Below the pieces are notes generated by a model, which saw only the letters and a list, made by a program, of their open reading frames with translations, had not been told where the DNA came from and made no database searches. From Coriobacteriaceae bacterium (GTDB lineage Bacteria; Actinomycetota; Coriobacteriia; Coriobacteriales; Coriobacteriaceae), in contig CABIZD010000012.1 of the NCBI GenBank assembly GCA_902363125.1, positions 1-64,000 of the forward strand: 64,000 nt of DNA, in the 5' to 3' direction. Position numbers and translations under genes: made by a program. The stretch's first letter is position 1. Each line of letters starts with the position of its first letter. Positions 1 to 8,793 of this stretch are shown piece after piece.

Positions 1-111
1 TCCCCCTGGATCCTGTCCGTGCTGACCACCGACCGCCTCGCGCGCAACTACGAGCTGGTCACCAAGCACAACCTCAAGTACCGCCGCTACTACCACCAGT
101 TCGACTACTAA
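1..111 (+). CDS. 3' end of an unrecognised gene (partial)
   Basis: The window opens inside a reading frame that runs 36 codons to a TAA at 109-111. The visible C-terminus is rich in Tyr, Arg and His and ends in ...YYHQFDY. I do not recognise the family from so short a tail. Codon use matches the surrounding genes, and a good rho-independent terminator follows 53 bases later, so this is a real gene end and not a chance frame. Confidence 0.6.
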   Translation, partial: SPWILSVLTTDRLARNYELVTKHNLKYRRYYHQFDY

Positions 112-164
112 GAGCTGGCCGCAGGGCCGATATCTTGGCTGGTTGATATCTCGACCCTACACAA

Positions 165-195
165 GGGCGTCCGCATTCGCGCGGGCGCCCTTTTT
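165..195 (+). terminator. Rho-independent terminator of the first gene
   Basis: The arms GGGCGTCCGC (165-174) and GCGGGCGCCC (181-190) pair over 10 bp with one G-U, around a 6-base loop. TTTTT follows at 191-195. It ends the partial gene at the left edge. Confidence 0.8.
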
Positions 196-225
196 GCGTT
201 GCCGTCGGCGCAGGGTGTCCTCGGC

Positions 226-376
226 GGAAATCTCATCCCGGAATTTCGGCTCAGAGTGGGATGCGGTTTCCGGATGCGTCCCATTCTGAAGCCCCGAAAC
301 GGGACGCGCTTTCCGCTTGGGGTCCGATCCGGAAAGCTCATCCCGTTCCGAGCATCAAATCCGGGACATGCTTTCC
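226..376. repeat. Three tandem palindromic units, family GGAAA-CATCCC
   Basis: Three adjacent units at 226-271, 272-314 and 331-376 share one plan. A left arm like GGAAAnCTCATCCCG is followed by 15-20 variable bases and a right arm like CGGGAnGCGnTTTCC. Each unit folds back on itself. The middle unit has lost part of its left arm. A fourth copy lies at 5305-5350. The shared arms with divergent loops look like a REP-type mobile palindrome and not a single regulatory site. Confidence 0.75.
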
Positions 377-469
377 GCGCTCCGCCCCTTGCAGAAAGCG
401 CGTCTCCTTCCAAACACAAATCTTGCGGTACAGCTTCTGCAAAGACGCGAAGTGGCCGCTGACAGCAAA

Positions 470-503
470 GAGGGGCTGCCGAGACAATGCCCGACGGCCC
501 CTC
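470..503 (-). terminator. Terminator of the leftward exporter operon
   Basis: On the minus strand GAGGGGCCG pairs with CGGCAGCCCCTC, with one short bulge, and TTTGCT follows. It lies about 50 bases past the stop of the heptad-repeat protein gene. The T-run is short, so the call is moderate. Confidence 0.5.
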
Positions 504-550
504 CCCTCATAACTTGCTATCGATGCCAATCGCCACAAGGGCGCGGCTGC

Positions 551-2980
551 CTACTTGCTGATCGCGCCCGTCATATAGATAAACTGCACGCGATTTATAT
601 GTCCGCCCTGCTCGCCGTTGACAAAGTCCGTCGGCGTAAAGCCGGGGTTGAGCATTTCCTCGATCTTGTCCTTAACGGTGTCGATGACCTGAGTATCGAG
701 ATTGCTCGTTCGGTCGGTAAGCTCCTGCATGCCGTTGCCGAGCTCGGATGCGCCGCTGGCAAGCGTACCTGCACCCGAGGAGAGAAGATTCATGCCGCTA
801 GCAAGGCTAGCAGCACCTGTCTTGAGCTGCGCCGCACCGTTGTTGAGCTGTGATGCGCCGTTGGCAAGCGCGGGCGTGGCACCGTTGAGCTGCTGTGTGC
901 CCGCAGCAAGCTGGTCGGTGCCCGCGGCAAGAGCCGCGGCGCCATCGCTCAGCTGACCCGCGCCCGTTGCTGCAGAGCCAACACCGGCGACAAGACCGGG
1001 GTTCACGGCCGTGGGGTTTGCCGGGTTGATCGCGCTGTTCATATAGGCGATGGCTCCGGCCAGGCTCAGCTGTTGGCCATCCTGGACAGTGGTGTAGCCC
1101 TGAATGGCGCTATCGAGCGCGGTGACGGCACCCTGGGCGCCGCCCTGGGCGCCGGCCGCCTGGGCCAAAGTCGTAACCTGATCGGTAAGCGTGCCAAACA
1201 TGGACTCGGCACCCTTAAGGCCCTGCGACACCTGCGTGTTAAGACCCTGCGCGCCCGCAACGGCATTGGATGCAGAATCGAGAAGCGCGGTAAGACCCGT
1301 CGCATCGGCGCTCGATGCCGCCGTGGCGGCGGCACCCGCGCTGGTAGCAGCACTGCCGGCACTTGCGGTGGCGGCATCCAGCTGTGCCGTAGCCTCGCTT
1401 AGCTTGGCTGCCGCAGCCTTGGCGGAGTCGAGATCGGCCGCGTTATCCAGCGCGTCCTGAGCATCGGCGACCGCCGCCTTGGCAGCGGCAATAGATGCAA
1501 CGGTGCTCTCGGCGCCAGCCTTTGCGCTCTCGGCGTTAGCCTTTGCCGCATCGTTGCCCATGGCGCTCGCGGCCTGCTTTGCCCCGCCGAGCGCCTGCTG
1601 TGCACCGGCAAGGTACTGCCCCTCGCCGCTGAGCGCCGCCGTAAGACCCTGCGGCCCGTACAGCGCGCTGTAGGCGTTGCCCGACGTAGCGGTCACGGCG
1701 TCCTGGGCCGCCTTGGCCGCAGCCTGCGCCTTGGCAAGGTTTGCCTCCTGAGCCTGCTTGCCCAGCGTCAGCGCGTCGACGTACGTATCGGACCCAGCGG
1801 CAATTCCACTTATGCCGCCCGAGATCTGCTGTGCGCTCCCCTGCAGCTTGGAAAGGCCCGCCGAAAGATCGGACGCACCGCCCTTAAGCTGCACGGCACC
1901 GGCATTAACCCCCTCGGCACCGGCATTAAGGTTGCTCACGCCTTCGACCAGCGTGGGGACCTGCGCGTTGAGCTGACTCGTACCCGCCGCGAGCGCAGCG
2001 GCGCCACTGGACAGCGTGCCGGCACCGGTATTGGCCGTGGCAAGCGAGGCCGCGAGCGTCTTGACACCGTCGGCAACCTGGCCAGCACCGCTATTGGCCG
2101 TAGCAATACCGTTGGAGAGCTCCACGAGCTGGCTCGTATCCATGCTGCTCGAGTCCACATCGATGGCAAGATTCAGCGGCACGCCGACAATCTGCCAGCC
2201 ATCAAACTCAAAATCCTCAACATCGGTCGTAATGGTGTAGTCTCCGGTGCTGCCGGGAATCACCATGTAGGTAAGCTGCGTGTTGGAGCCGTTGGCAGCA
2301 ACCGTGGCACCCTCAGCCTCAATATCGTGTGCCTCGGCATCCTTAAGCTGACCGGTAATCTGAACCAGGTAGTTATCGGCATAATCGCCACCGGTATAGT
2401 CGTCATTCTTTTCGACCTTGAGCTTCATAGTGAGCTTGCCGCTCTTGCCCGCCAAATCCTTGGCGTCGATATCGCGGCCATCGAGCTGGTATGCCACGGT
2501 GACGTTCCACGGCATCTGAGTGTTCTTGTCCAGATCGCCCTGGTAGACAAAGTCCTGCACTCCCTGGCCCGTAACGGCAACCGACCCGCTGTCGTCCGTT
2601 AGTTTTTGAGTCGTCGATAGGTTGGTCACTTTGTTATAGGTGCCGGCATCGTCGATCTTGACGCCCTTATTGGCCTCGAAGCTATTGACCACGTAAACAC
2701 CCGTGCGATTGCCGTCGGCATCGGTTTTGACGTATACGACCTGGTTTTTCTTATATCCCGGCGTGCTGTTATCGGAGTCCGTCGCCATCTGTTCACTCGT
2801 AGCCGAGGCAGCGCTCGTCGACCCTACGCCGTCGGCGAACACAACGGCACCGGGAACGGTAAGGGCCACGGTCAGACCGGCGGCAAGAGCGAGCGCAGCG
2901 ATGCGCTTATGGGGACGACGTACAAGATCGCGTTGGGCTTTGAGCTCTTTCGAAGCGGTATCAGTGGTATGGGTATGCAT
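551..2980 (-). CDS. Exported heptad-repeat protein paired with an MMPL exporter
   Basis: An 809-residue protein. Residues 25-49 form a signal peptide or membrane anchor (RRPHKR, then a hydrophobic run ending near VVFADG). Residues 60-300 form a beta-rich region. From about 310 to the end there are long runs of the xxxLxxG heptad (LSSGAAALAAGTSQL style) interrupted by an Ala/Lys-rich coiled-coil segment. Such heptads occur in YhgE/Pip-type proteins, but those normally end in membrane segments and this one does not. I chose the ATG at 2980 because GGAAGGAA lies just upstream and the signal sequence follows at once; the longer frame runs back into the exporter gene. The exporter stops 32 bases upstream, so the two are almost surely co-transcribed. 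Inference: an extracytoplasmic partner or scaffold for the exporter. Confidence 0.8.
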   Translation of the reverse strand: MHTHTTDTASKELKAQRDLVRRPHKRIAALALAAGLTVALTVPGAVVFADGVGSTSAASATSEQMATDSDNSTPGYKKNQVVYVKTDADGNRTGVYVVNSFEANKGVKIDDAGTYNKVTNLSTTQKLTDDSGSVAVTGQGVQDFVYQGDLDKNTQMPWNVTVAYQLDGRDIDAKDLAGKSGKLTMKLKVEKNDDYTGGDYADNYLVQITGQLKDAEAHDIEAEGATVAANGSNTQLTYMVIPGSTGDYTITTDVEDFEFDGWQIVGVPLNLAIDVDSSSMDTSQLVELSNGIATANSGAGQVADGVKTLAASLATANTGAGTLSSGAAALAAGTSQLNAQVPTLVEGVSNLNAGAEGVNAGAVQLKGGASDLSAGLSKLQGSAQQISGGISGIAAGSDTYVDALTLGKQAQEANLAKAQAAAKAAQDAVTATSGNAYSALYGPQGLTAALSGEGQYLAGAQQALGGAKQAASAMGNDAAKANAESAKAGAESTVASIAAAKAAVADAQDALDNAADLDSAKAAAAKLSEATAQLDAATASAGSAATSAGAAATAASSADATGLTALLDSASNAVAGAQGLNTQVSQGLKGAESMFGTLTDQVTTLAQAAGAQGGAQGAVTALDSAIQGYTTVQDGQQLSLAGAIAYMNSAINPANPTAVNPGLVAGVGSAATGAGQLSDGAAALAAGTDQLAAGTQQLNGATPALANGASQLNNGAAQLKTGAASLASGMNLLSSGAGTLASGASELGNGMQELTDRTSNLDTQVIDTVKDKIEEMLNPGFTPTDFVNGEQGGHINRVQFIYMTGAISK

Positions 2981-3012
2981 TGCGGTATTCCTTCCAACTG
3001 CTTTGTAAAACG

Positions 3013-5139
3013 TTACTGAGCGGAGCCGTCCGCAGCCGATGCCTCGGTGGTATCCGAAACCGGATCCTGGGCATCCTTGGGCAAAAAATGAGCTTTGAGC
3101 GTGGTCTTGCCGATGAGGCCATCGAGCACATACAGGAAACCCGGCAGCGCAAAGAGTACGGCGACTAGGGAGATGCTCACGCCGACGCCCAGGAACCAGC
3201 CGATCTGCTTGAGCACGCCGTGGCTCGAGATCGCATGGATCAGGAAGCCACTGATTAGCAGAACCGATCCAGAGGTCAAAACAGGAATCGTGCAAGCTTC
3301 CATGGTCTCGAGTAGCGCTTCGCGCTTATGCATGGTCACGCGGTCCTCACGATAGCGGTCAGCAATCAGGATGCCGTAGTCGACGGCAACGCCCAGCTGG
3401 ATGGAGCTCACAATTAAGTAGGCGAGGAAGAACTCGTGCATACCGGTGTAGAGCGGTGCAGCAAAGTTGACCCAGATCGAGGTCTCAATCACGAGCACCA
3501 AGATGATCGGCAGGCTCAGCGACTTGGTGGCCAGCAGCAAGACCGCGAACACGGCCACGACGGCGATGAGGTCGACCTTGCCCTTATCGACGGTGATGGT
3601 GTCCTTAAGGTCGGTGGTGCTCACGCCCTCGCCGGCGAGCATTGCCTTACCCGGATAATGTTTGTCCGCGATACAACGAATCTTCTTGACCAGCTTAAAT
3701 GTACTCGGACCCTCGTAGGGCGCGGTAACCGTGAGCACCAAACGGCTGTAGTGCTCTCCCTCCACCAGATCGAGCGTGTCCTTTTCGGCCATGCCCGTGG
3801 GGATATAGGGACTCGCAACGTCAACATAGCTCTGGATGGACTTGACCTCGGGGAGCGCCTTGAGCTCATTGGAGAGTGCCTGCTCCTCGCTCACCTCTCC
3901 ACGGGGAACGAGCACAACGTAGGTATCGGAGTTGCCAAAGACCTCCTTGACCTTGTCCATATCCTGACCAAGCCGCGTATCCGAACCAAAAATGTGCGAA
4001 GTGCCGTAGTAGTACGTGATATCGCTGGAGGTCGATGCCACACGCGCAGGGTAAACCACGGCGAGGATCACGACGGCAGCGGGGATACAGACCTTGAGCA
4101 CCAGACGGGCGAACTTACCCAGCGGCGGGACAAAGGGCCTGTGCTGCGATTTTTGCACAAAGCCATCGAACTGAACGAACATCGAAGGAACAAAGGTAAA
4201 GACCGATACCAGGCTGATGGCGATACCCTTTGCAAGGGCAAGACCAAGGTCGGGGCCGATCTTAAACTGCATGGCGGCAAGCGCGATAAAGCCGATGCAG
4301 ACCGTGCAACCGCTCGAAAACACGGCGACCGAGGACAGGCAGCACGACTGCACCATGTCTTCGGCAACGCTGCCGTGGCGGCCACGCTCCTCGTTAAAGC
4401 GGTGCAGCAAAAAGACCGAGAAGTCCAGCGCGATGGCAACCTGCAAAATGGAGCCCGCAGAGTTGGTGACAAAGCTAATCTCGCCAAAGATGAGGTTGGT
4501 GCCCCAGTTGATAAACACCGAGACGCCCAGGCCCAGCAGCACCAGGATGGGTTCGGCCCAGCTGGTAGTCGTGATGACCAGAATCACGAAGATAATCGCT
4601 ATGACAGCGACCGTGATAATGCTGATCTGCTGCTCGGTCGATGTGGTGGCGAGCGCGTTAGACATGGCCGAGCCCGTAATGGCGCCCTCGTCGCCCACGA
4701 TATCTCGAATAGCGTCGGTTGCCTCGATCTCCTTTTCGGAATTAACCGTCACCGTAAACAGGGCGTTGTTCTTTTTGTAATAGGTCTCAACGGTGTCTTT
4801 GTCTTGCGTGGCAAGCGGCTGATCGATATCTGCCGCGTCGTCAAGCCATAGGACCTCCTCGACGCCGTCGACCTTTTTGATTTTGTCCTTGTATTTGAGC
4901 GCCTGAGCGATCGAGACATTGGGCACCATAACGCGACAGTTGGGAATGTCACCCTCAAACTCATCACCCATGGTATTCAGAGCGACGGTCGACGCCGCTT
5001 CGTCGGGCAGATAGCTCGTAATGTCGTAGTTAACGCCTACAAACTGGCGCAGGAACAGGCATACCAGTGCTGCCACCGCATAGAACGCGATGATGGGTTT
5101 GCGGTGCTTCACGACCCATCGAAATAGCTTCTCTTTCAA
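3013..5139 (-). CDS. MMPL/RND-family membrane exporter
   Basis: About 708 residues with the twofold plan of RND/MMPL transporters. One membrane helix near the N-terminus precedes an extracytoplasmic domain (about 35-160) and a helix bundle (about 165-335); then a second helix, second domain (about 370-510) and second bundle (about 515-675). Actinobacterial members export lipids or hydrophobic compounds by proton motive force; the substrate here is unknown. The start is a TTG at 5139, seven bases after GGAGG (5147-5151). An in-frame TTG at 5145 is too close to that site. An ATG overlapping the GGAGG opens only a three-codon frame (MED, stop). It is first in an operon with the heptad-repeat protein. 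Confidence 0.85.
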   Translation of the reverse strand: MKEKLFRWVVKHRKPIIAFYAVAALVCLFLRQFVGVNYDITSYLPDEAASTVALNTMGDEFEGDIPNCRVMVPNVSIAQALKYKDKIKKVDGVEEVLWLDDAADIDQPLATQDKDTVETYYKKNNALFTVTVNSEKEIEATDAIRDIVGDEGAITGSAMSNALATTSTEQQISIITVAVIAIIFVILVITTTSWAEPILVLLGLGVSVFINWGTNLIFGEISFVTNSAGSILQVAIALDFSVFLLHRFNEERGRHGSVAEDMVQSCCLSSVAVFSSGCTVCIGFIALAAMQFKIGPDLGLALAKGIAISLVSVFTFVPSMFVQFDGFVQKSQHRPFVPPLGKFARLVLKVCIPAAVVILAVVYPARVASTSSDITYYYGTSHIFGSDTRLGQDMDKVKEVFGNSDTYVVLVPRGEVSEEQALSNELKALPEVKSIQSYVDVASPYIPTGMAEKDTLDLVEGEHYSRLVLTVTAPYEGPSTFKLVKKIRCIADKHYPGKAMLAGEGVSTTDLKDTITVDKGKVDLIAVVAVFAVLLLATKSLSLPIILVLVIETSIWVNFAAPLYTGMHEFFLAYLIVSSIQLGVAVDYGILIADRYREDRVTMHKREALLETMEACTIPVLTSGSVLLISGFLIHAISSHGVLKQIGWFLGVGVSISLVAVLFALPGFLYVLDGLIGKTTLKAHFLPKDAQDPVSDTTEASAADGSAQ

Positions 5140-5179
5140 CCTCAATCCTCCATAACGCTCAGCCTATGTTTTGCTCTTT

Positions 5180-5208
5180 GTTATATTCCACATTTGGTAG
5201 TTATACAA
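5180..5208 (-). promoter_or_regulatory. Promoter of the MMPL operon, inside an imperfect palindrome
   Basis: Reading leftward, TTGTAT (5208-5203) and TATAAC (5185-5180) are separated by exactly 17 bases, about 40 bases before the exporter start. The -35 part lies in an imperfect inverted repeat beginning ACATGTTG and ending CAAATGT, which could be a TetR-type operator. No TetR gene is adjacent. Confidence 0.5.
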
Positions 5209-5304
5209 CATGTGTAGGATAAAGGCGCCATAAAGATATGCGATTGACGCGGTCCCGGAGCCAAAACAGCCGCTGCAGAAGCAGTTCGGAAAAGGTCCTC
5301 AGCG

Positions 5305-5350
5305 GAAACTGCATCCCAGTTTTTAGACGAAAAACGGGATATGGTTTCTG
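5305..5350. repeat. Fourth copy of the GGAAA-CATCCC palindrome
   Basis: The left arm GGAAACTGCATCCCAG (5305-5320) and right arm CGGGATATGGTTTC (5336-5349) match the arms of the units at 226-376, while the loop differs. The solitary copy 5 kb from the tandem cluster shows that the family is dispersed. Confidence 0.65.
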
Positions 5351-5472
5351 GTTGGCCTAGATAATCGTCAGATTTAGCTGAGCGTCTGCCCCTATGTTTC
5401 CAAATGAATACGGTGTGAGCTGCGGACAAGGATTTTCCCCGCAAGCACTCTAGTATGCTAAAGTACCCAAAA

Positions 5473-5494
5473 GACCGGCGGAGCTATGCCGGTC
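5473..5494 (+). promoter_or_regulatory. Hairpin in the his leader
   Basis: GACCGGC (5473-5479) pairs perfectly with GCCGGTC (5488-5494) around an 8-base loop, followed by a T/G-rich stretch. It lies 40 bases before the hisZG start and could be a weak attenuator or simply mRNA 5' structure. No leader peptide supports classical his attenuation. Confidence 0.35.
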
Positions 5495-5534
5495 GTTTGT
5501 TCTGTATGCAACACAGCATGAGGAGGCTCACCAG

Positions 5535-7250
5535 ATGACGGCCACACCGTGGGGATTCCGGGACATATTGCCCGAGGAGGCTCAGGCGCGCGAGGAGATC
5601 GCGCTGACGGTGAAGGGCTGCTTTAGGGAGCATCATTATCTGCCGGTTGAGACGCCGCTGCTCGAGGACAAGGGCTCGCTCGAGGAGGGCGGCCGTATCG
5701 CGGACACGCCGTTTAAGCTTTTTGACGATGACGGCCGCTTGTTGGTGGTTCGTCCCGACAATACGTTGCCGATCGTGCGTTTGGTCTCGACCCGCATGCG
5801 CGCGGCCGACTTGCCGCTGCGCCTGCGCTATGAGGCGCCGGTGGTTCGCGAATGCCAGCGCAATGCCGGCGGTTCGCGTCAATTTACCCAGCTGGGTTTT
5901 GAGCTCATCGGCGCGGGCGATACCGCGGGCGATGTCGAGATCGTCTCGCTGGTGGCCGAGGCCGTTCGCAAGTTGGCGCTGCCCGATGCGCGCATTATCG
6001 CAGGTAGCGTGCGCCCGTTTAAGGAGCTGCTCGCGGCGTGCGAGGATCGCGAGCTGGCTGCCGAGGCTCTGCGCTGCGTGCACGCCAACGACTTTGTGGG
6101 CCTCGATGCCCGCGTGGCGGCAAGCGCCGAGACCGATGCCGTTAAGGCCGCCGTCAGCGAACTGCCGCGCCTGCATGGTGGGGCCGAAGTGCTCGATCGC
6201 GTGGATGCGCTGCTGGCGGCTGCCGGTATTGTCGCGCCGCTGACGCGCGAACTCCGTGCCCTGGTTGATGGTCTGGCTCCCGAGGACGCCCAGGTGCTGT
6301 CGTTCGACTTCTCCATCATGAACTCTTTCGATTACTACACGGGCCTGGTCTTTAAGGCCTATGCCGGTGGCCTGCCCGATCCGGTGGGCTCGGGCGGTCG
6401 CTACGACTCTATCTTTACCGGCGCGTTCGGCGACGGCATCGAGGTGCCGGCGGCGGGCTTCGCCTTTTCGCTCGAGCGTCTGGAGGCCGCGTGCACCTCT
6501 GCCGAGGACGCCGCCTCCGATGGTGACCACGCCGTGGGCCGCGGCGCCGAAGGCCCGCTACGCATCGCCGTGCCCAAGGGCTCGCTTAAGGCCGACACGC
6601 TCGACGTGCTCGAGGCCGCGGGCCTGGACGTCTCTGAGCTGCGCGACCCCGGCCGTCACCTGATTGTGCGCGGTCGCGACACGCGTGCCGGCGAGGGCAC
6701 GGTCGGCGATATCGAGTTTGTCATCGTGCGTCCCAGCGACGCGCCCGCTTTTGTGGGCTGTGGTGGTGCCGATTGCGGCATCTGTGGCTGGGACTCGCTC
6801 ATCGAGGCAGACCTCAACTTGCTGCAGCTGGTCGATCTGGGCTACGGCCTGTGCACGTTTATCGAGGCAGAGCCCGCGTGGCGCGCCGGCCAGGCCGAGC
6901 GCAACTATGCCCGCCGCGGGTCGCTTCGCGTGGCCACCAAGTATCCGCGCATCGCGAGTGCCTGGTATGCCGAGCGCGGCGTGAACGCCGATATCGTCTC
7001 ACTGCACGGCAACATCGAGCTGGGCCCCATCGTCGGCATGACCGATCGCATCGTGGATATTGCCGCCACGGGCGCCACGCTGCGCGATAACGACCTGGTC
7101 ATCACCGGCCGCATCATGGACTGCACGGCCCGCTTCTTTGTCAATCCGGGCGCCGCACGTCTGGATCCGCGCGTACGCAATCTGGCAGATCGCTTGGCGG
7201 CTGCCGTGAAGGACAAGCATTTTGAGCCCGTCGCGGGCTCGGCACAATAG
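5535..7250 (+). CDS. hisG: HisZ-HisG fusion, ATP phosphoribosyltransferase
   Basis: One 571-residue protein carries both halves of the first enzyme of histidine synthesis (ATP + PRPP to phosphoribosyl-ATP). Residues 1-325 are the HisRS-like regulatory subunit HisZ (RYEAPVVREC motif near 100; SGGRYD near 285). Residues about 338-560 are a short-form HisG catalytic domain (IAVPKGSL; GCGGADCGICGWDSLIEA; the PRPP-loop region ending in DIAATGATLRDNDL). Short-form HisG needs HisZ, normally from a separate gene, so the fusion fixes a 1:1 ratio. An Ala/Gly/Asp linker of about 15 residues joins them. AGGAGG lies 8 bases before the ATG. First gene of the his operon. No stop or frameshift lies between the domains. 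Confidence 0.93.
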   Translation: MTATPWGFRDILPEEAQAREEIALTVKGCFREHHYLPVETPLLEDKGSLEEGGRIADTPFKLFDDDGRLLVVRPDNTLPIVRLVSTRMRAADLPLRLRYEAPVVRECQRNAGGSRQFTQLGFELIGAGDTAGDVEIVSLVAEAVRKLALPDARIIAGSVRPFKELLAACEDRELAAEALRCVHANDFVGLDARVAASAETDAVKAAVSELPRLHGGAEVLDRVDALLAAAGIVAPLTRELRALVDGLAPEDAQVLSFDFSIMNSFDYYTGLVFKAYAGGLPDPVGSGGRYDSIFTGAFGDGIEVPAAGFAFSLERLEAACTSAEDAASDGDHAVGRGAEGPLRIAVPKGSLKADTLDVLEAAGLDVSELRDPGRHLIVRGRDTRAGEGTVGDIEFVIVRPSDAPAFVGCGGADCGICGWDSLIEADLNLLQLVDLGYGLCTFIEAEPAWRAGQAERNYARRGSLRVATKYPRIASAWYAERGVNADIVSLHGNIELGPIVGMTDRIVDIAATGATLRDNDLVITGRIMDCTARFFVNPGAARLDPRVRNLADRLAAAVKDKHFEPVAGSAQ

Positions 7251-7355
7251 CGCGAGCGCGCACGGGCGCCCCAACGTACGGGCTGCGGGCCGACTGGTGC
7301 CGCTGCCCAGTCGCTCGTTTTTCGAACACAACCTCGACCGATAGGGGATACCGAT

Positions 7356-8792
7356 ATGAAGACCATCAAGCTTGCTCCCGGTGAGCGCCTCGTTACCAAC
7401 CAGCTCAACCGCAAGGGCGTGCTGCCGCAAAACATCGTCGACGCCGCCCGCGATATCGTGGCCAACGTGCGTGCCAACGGCGATGCCGCGGTGCGCGATT
7501 ACTGCCAGCGTTTTGACGGTGTCGAGCTGCAGAGCTTCCGTCTGCCGCAAGAGCAGATCGATGCCGCGCTCGAAGGCCTCGATCCCGCTTTTGCCGCGGC
7601 GCTCGAAAAGGCTGCACGCCAGATTCGTGAGTTCCACCAGCGCGAGGTCGAGCAGAGCTGGTTTACCACGCGTGCGGACGGCACGATGCTCGGCGTTAAG
7701 GTGACCCCGCTCGCGGCGGCCGGCATCTACGTGCCGGGCGGTCGCGCGCAGTATCCCTCCACGGTGCTCATGAATGCCATTCCCGCCAAGGTTGCCGGCG
7801 TCAAGCGCGTGGTCATGGTGACCCCGCCGCAGAAAGATGGCCTGATCAGCCCGTATACGCTCGCCGCGGCAAAGCTCGGCGGCGTGGACGAGATCTATAT
7901 GGTGGGTGGCGCTCAGGCCGTGGCCGCGCTGGCGTACGGCACCGAGACTATTCCGCGCGTCGACAAGATCACCGGCCCGGGCAACGCCTTTGTCGCTGCG
8001 GCCAAGCAGATTGTCTCGGGCGACGTGGGTATCGACATGGTCGCTGGCCCCTCCGAAGTCTGCGTGCTGGCCGATGCCACGGCCAAGCCCATGGTGGTCG
8101 CGGCCGACCTGATGGCCCAGGCCGAGCACGATCCGCTGGCAGCCTGCTATCTGGTGACCTGCGACGAGCAGTTTGCGCGCGAGGTCGAGGCAGGCATCGA
8201 TATCCTGGTGGCGCAGTCGCCGCGTGCCGAGATCACGCGTGCTTCGCTCGACAATGAGGGCACCATCGTGGTGGCCGCCGACATGGCTGCCGCCGTCGAG
8301 GCGGTGAATACCGTGGCGCCCGAGCACTTGGAGCTGCACTGCAAGGACGCGATGGGCCTGCTCGGCGGCATTCGCAACGCCGGCGCCATCTTTGTGGGCG
8401 CTTGGAGCTCCGAGCCGCTCGGCGATTATGTTGCCGGTCCCAACCACACGCTGCCAACCGGCGGCACGGCCATGTTCTCCAACCCGCTTTCGGTCGAAGA
8501 GTTCGTTAAGCGCTCGAGCGTCATTTGCTATACGCCCGAGGGCCTGCTCTCTGACGCTCCCGCCACACAGCGTCTAGCCGAGGCCGAGGGCCTGTGGGCG
8601 CACGCGCTTTCTGCTGCCCTGCGTCGTCGCGTGCTGGAGCAGGGCGAGGATGCCGTGAGTGCCGAGTCACTGGCTGCGGCCGACCTGACCAAGGTCGCCT
8701 GGCCGGGCGACGCCGTGGCGACGGTTGCTGAGGGCGTGGACCTGGCGGCGGCTGCGGGCGGTGCCGCTGGCGCGACCGGCGAGGAGGCCTAA
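7356..8792 (+). CDS. hisD: Histidinol dehydrogenase
   Basis: A 478-residue protein, slightly longer than the usual 430 because of an Ala/Gly-rich C-terminal tail. It oxidises histidinol twice with NAD to give histidine, the final step. Family hallmarks are visible: [17 protein letters not shown] near 130, [12 protein letters not shown] near 208, the [10 protein letters not shown] segment near 230, and [13 protein letters not shown] near 365 with zinc/catalytic His. The 105-base gap from hisZG has no terminator. hisC starts two bases after the hisD stop, with its ribosome binding site (GAGGAGG) inside the end of hisD, so the two are translationally linked. Confidence 0.96.
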   Translation: MKTIKLAPGERLVTNQLNRKGVLPQNIVDAARDIVANVRANGDAAVRDYCQRFDGVELQSFRLPQEQIDAALEGLDPAFAAALEKAARQIREFHQREVEQSWFTTRADGTMLGVKVTPLAAAGIYVPGGRAQYPSTVLMNAIPAKVAGVKRVVMVTPPQKDGLISPYTLAAAKLGGVDEIYMVGGAQAVAALAYGTETIPRVDKITGPGNAFVAAAKQIVSGDVGIDMVAGPSEVCVLADATAKPMVVAADLMAQAEHDPLAACYLVTCDEQFAREVEAGIDILVAQSPRAEITRASLDNEGTIVVAADMAAAVEAVNTVAPEHLELHCKDAMGLLGGIRNAGAIFVGAWSSEPLGDYVAGPNHTLPTGGTAMFSNPLSVEEFVKRSSVICYTPEGLLSDAPATQRLAEAEGLWAHALSAALRRRVLEQGEDAVSAESLAAADLTKVAWPGDAVATVAEGVDLAAAAGGAAGATGEEA

Positions 8793-8793
8793 T

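Larger units (their letters stand above)
112..550. other. Gene-free stretch with terminators and palindromic repeats
   Basis: This 439-base gap between two convergent genes holds the rightward terminator at 165-195, three tandem palindromic units at 226-376 and a leftward terminator near 470-503. The short reading frames here overlap in several frames, start without ribosome binding sites and run through the repeats, so I see no gene. Confidence 0.7.
5140..5534. other. Divergent promoter region between the exporter operon and the his operon
   Basis: This 395-base gap holds the leftward promoter at 5180-5208, a palindromic repeat at 5305-5350, and the his leader. The leader has a possible -10 TATGCT at 5454-5459 and a 7-bp hairpin at 5473-5494. 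An 87-codon leftward frame crosses the repeat and promoter and is not credible. I see no T-box features and no His-rich leader peptide. Confidence 0.6.

Noticed and set aside
1300..2150. Possible tandem DNA repeat or CRISPR-like array in the heptad-repeat gene
   Set aside because: The periodicity is 21 bases at protein level (xxxLxxG heptads) with varying codons, so it is a protein repeat and not a DNA repeat or CRISPR.
3436..4851. Long plus-strand open frame of 471 codons
   Set aside because: Antisense shadow of the MMPL exporter gene; composition is rich in His, Arg, Asp and Gly as expected from the opposite strand of high-GC coding DNA, and no ribosome binding site precedes it.
5151..5153. 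ATG overlapping the MMPL ribosome binding site as the exporter start
   Set aside because: It opens a frame of only three codons (MED, stop). It might be a tiny leader, but nothing supports a function.
5181..5444. Leftward 87-codon frame upstream of the MMPL gene
   Set aside because: It covers the candidate promoter and a palindromic repeat, has no ribosome binding site, and its composition is not protein-like.
5360..5534. T-box or His leader-peptide attenuator before the his operon
   Set aside because: No T-box bulge sequence, no specifier-like stem and no His-codon run; only a 7-bp hairpin is visible.
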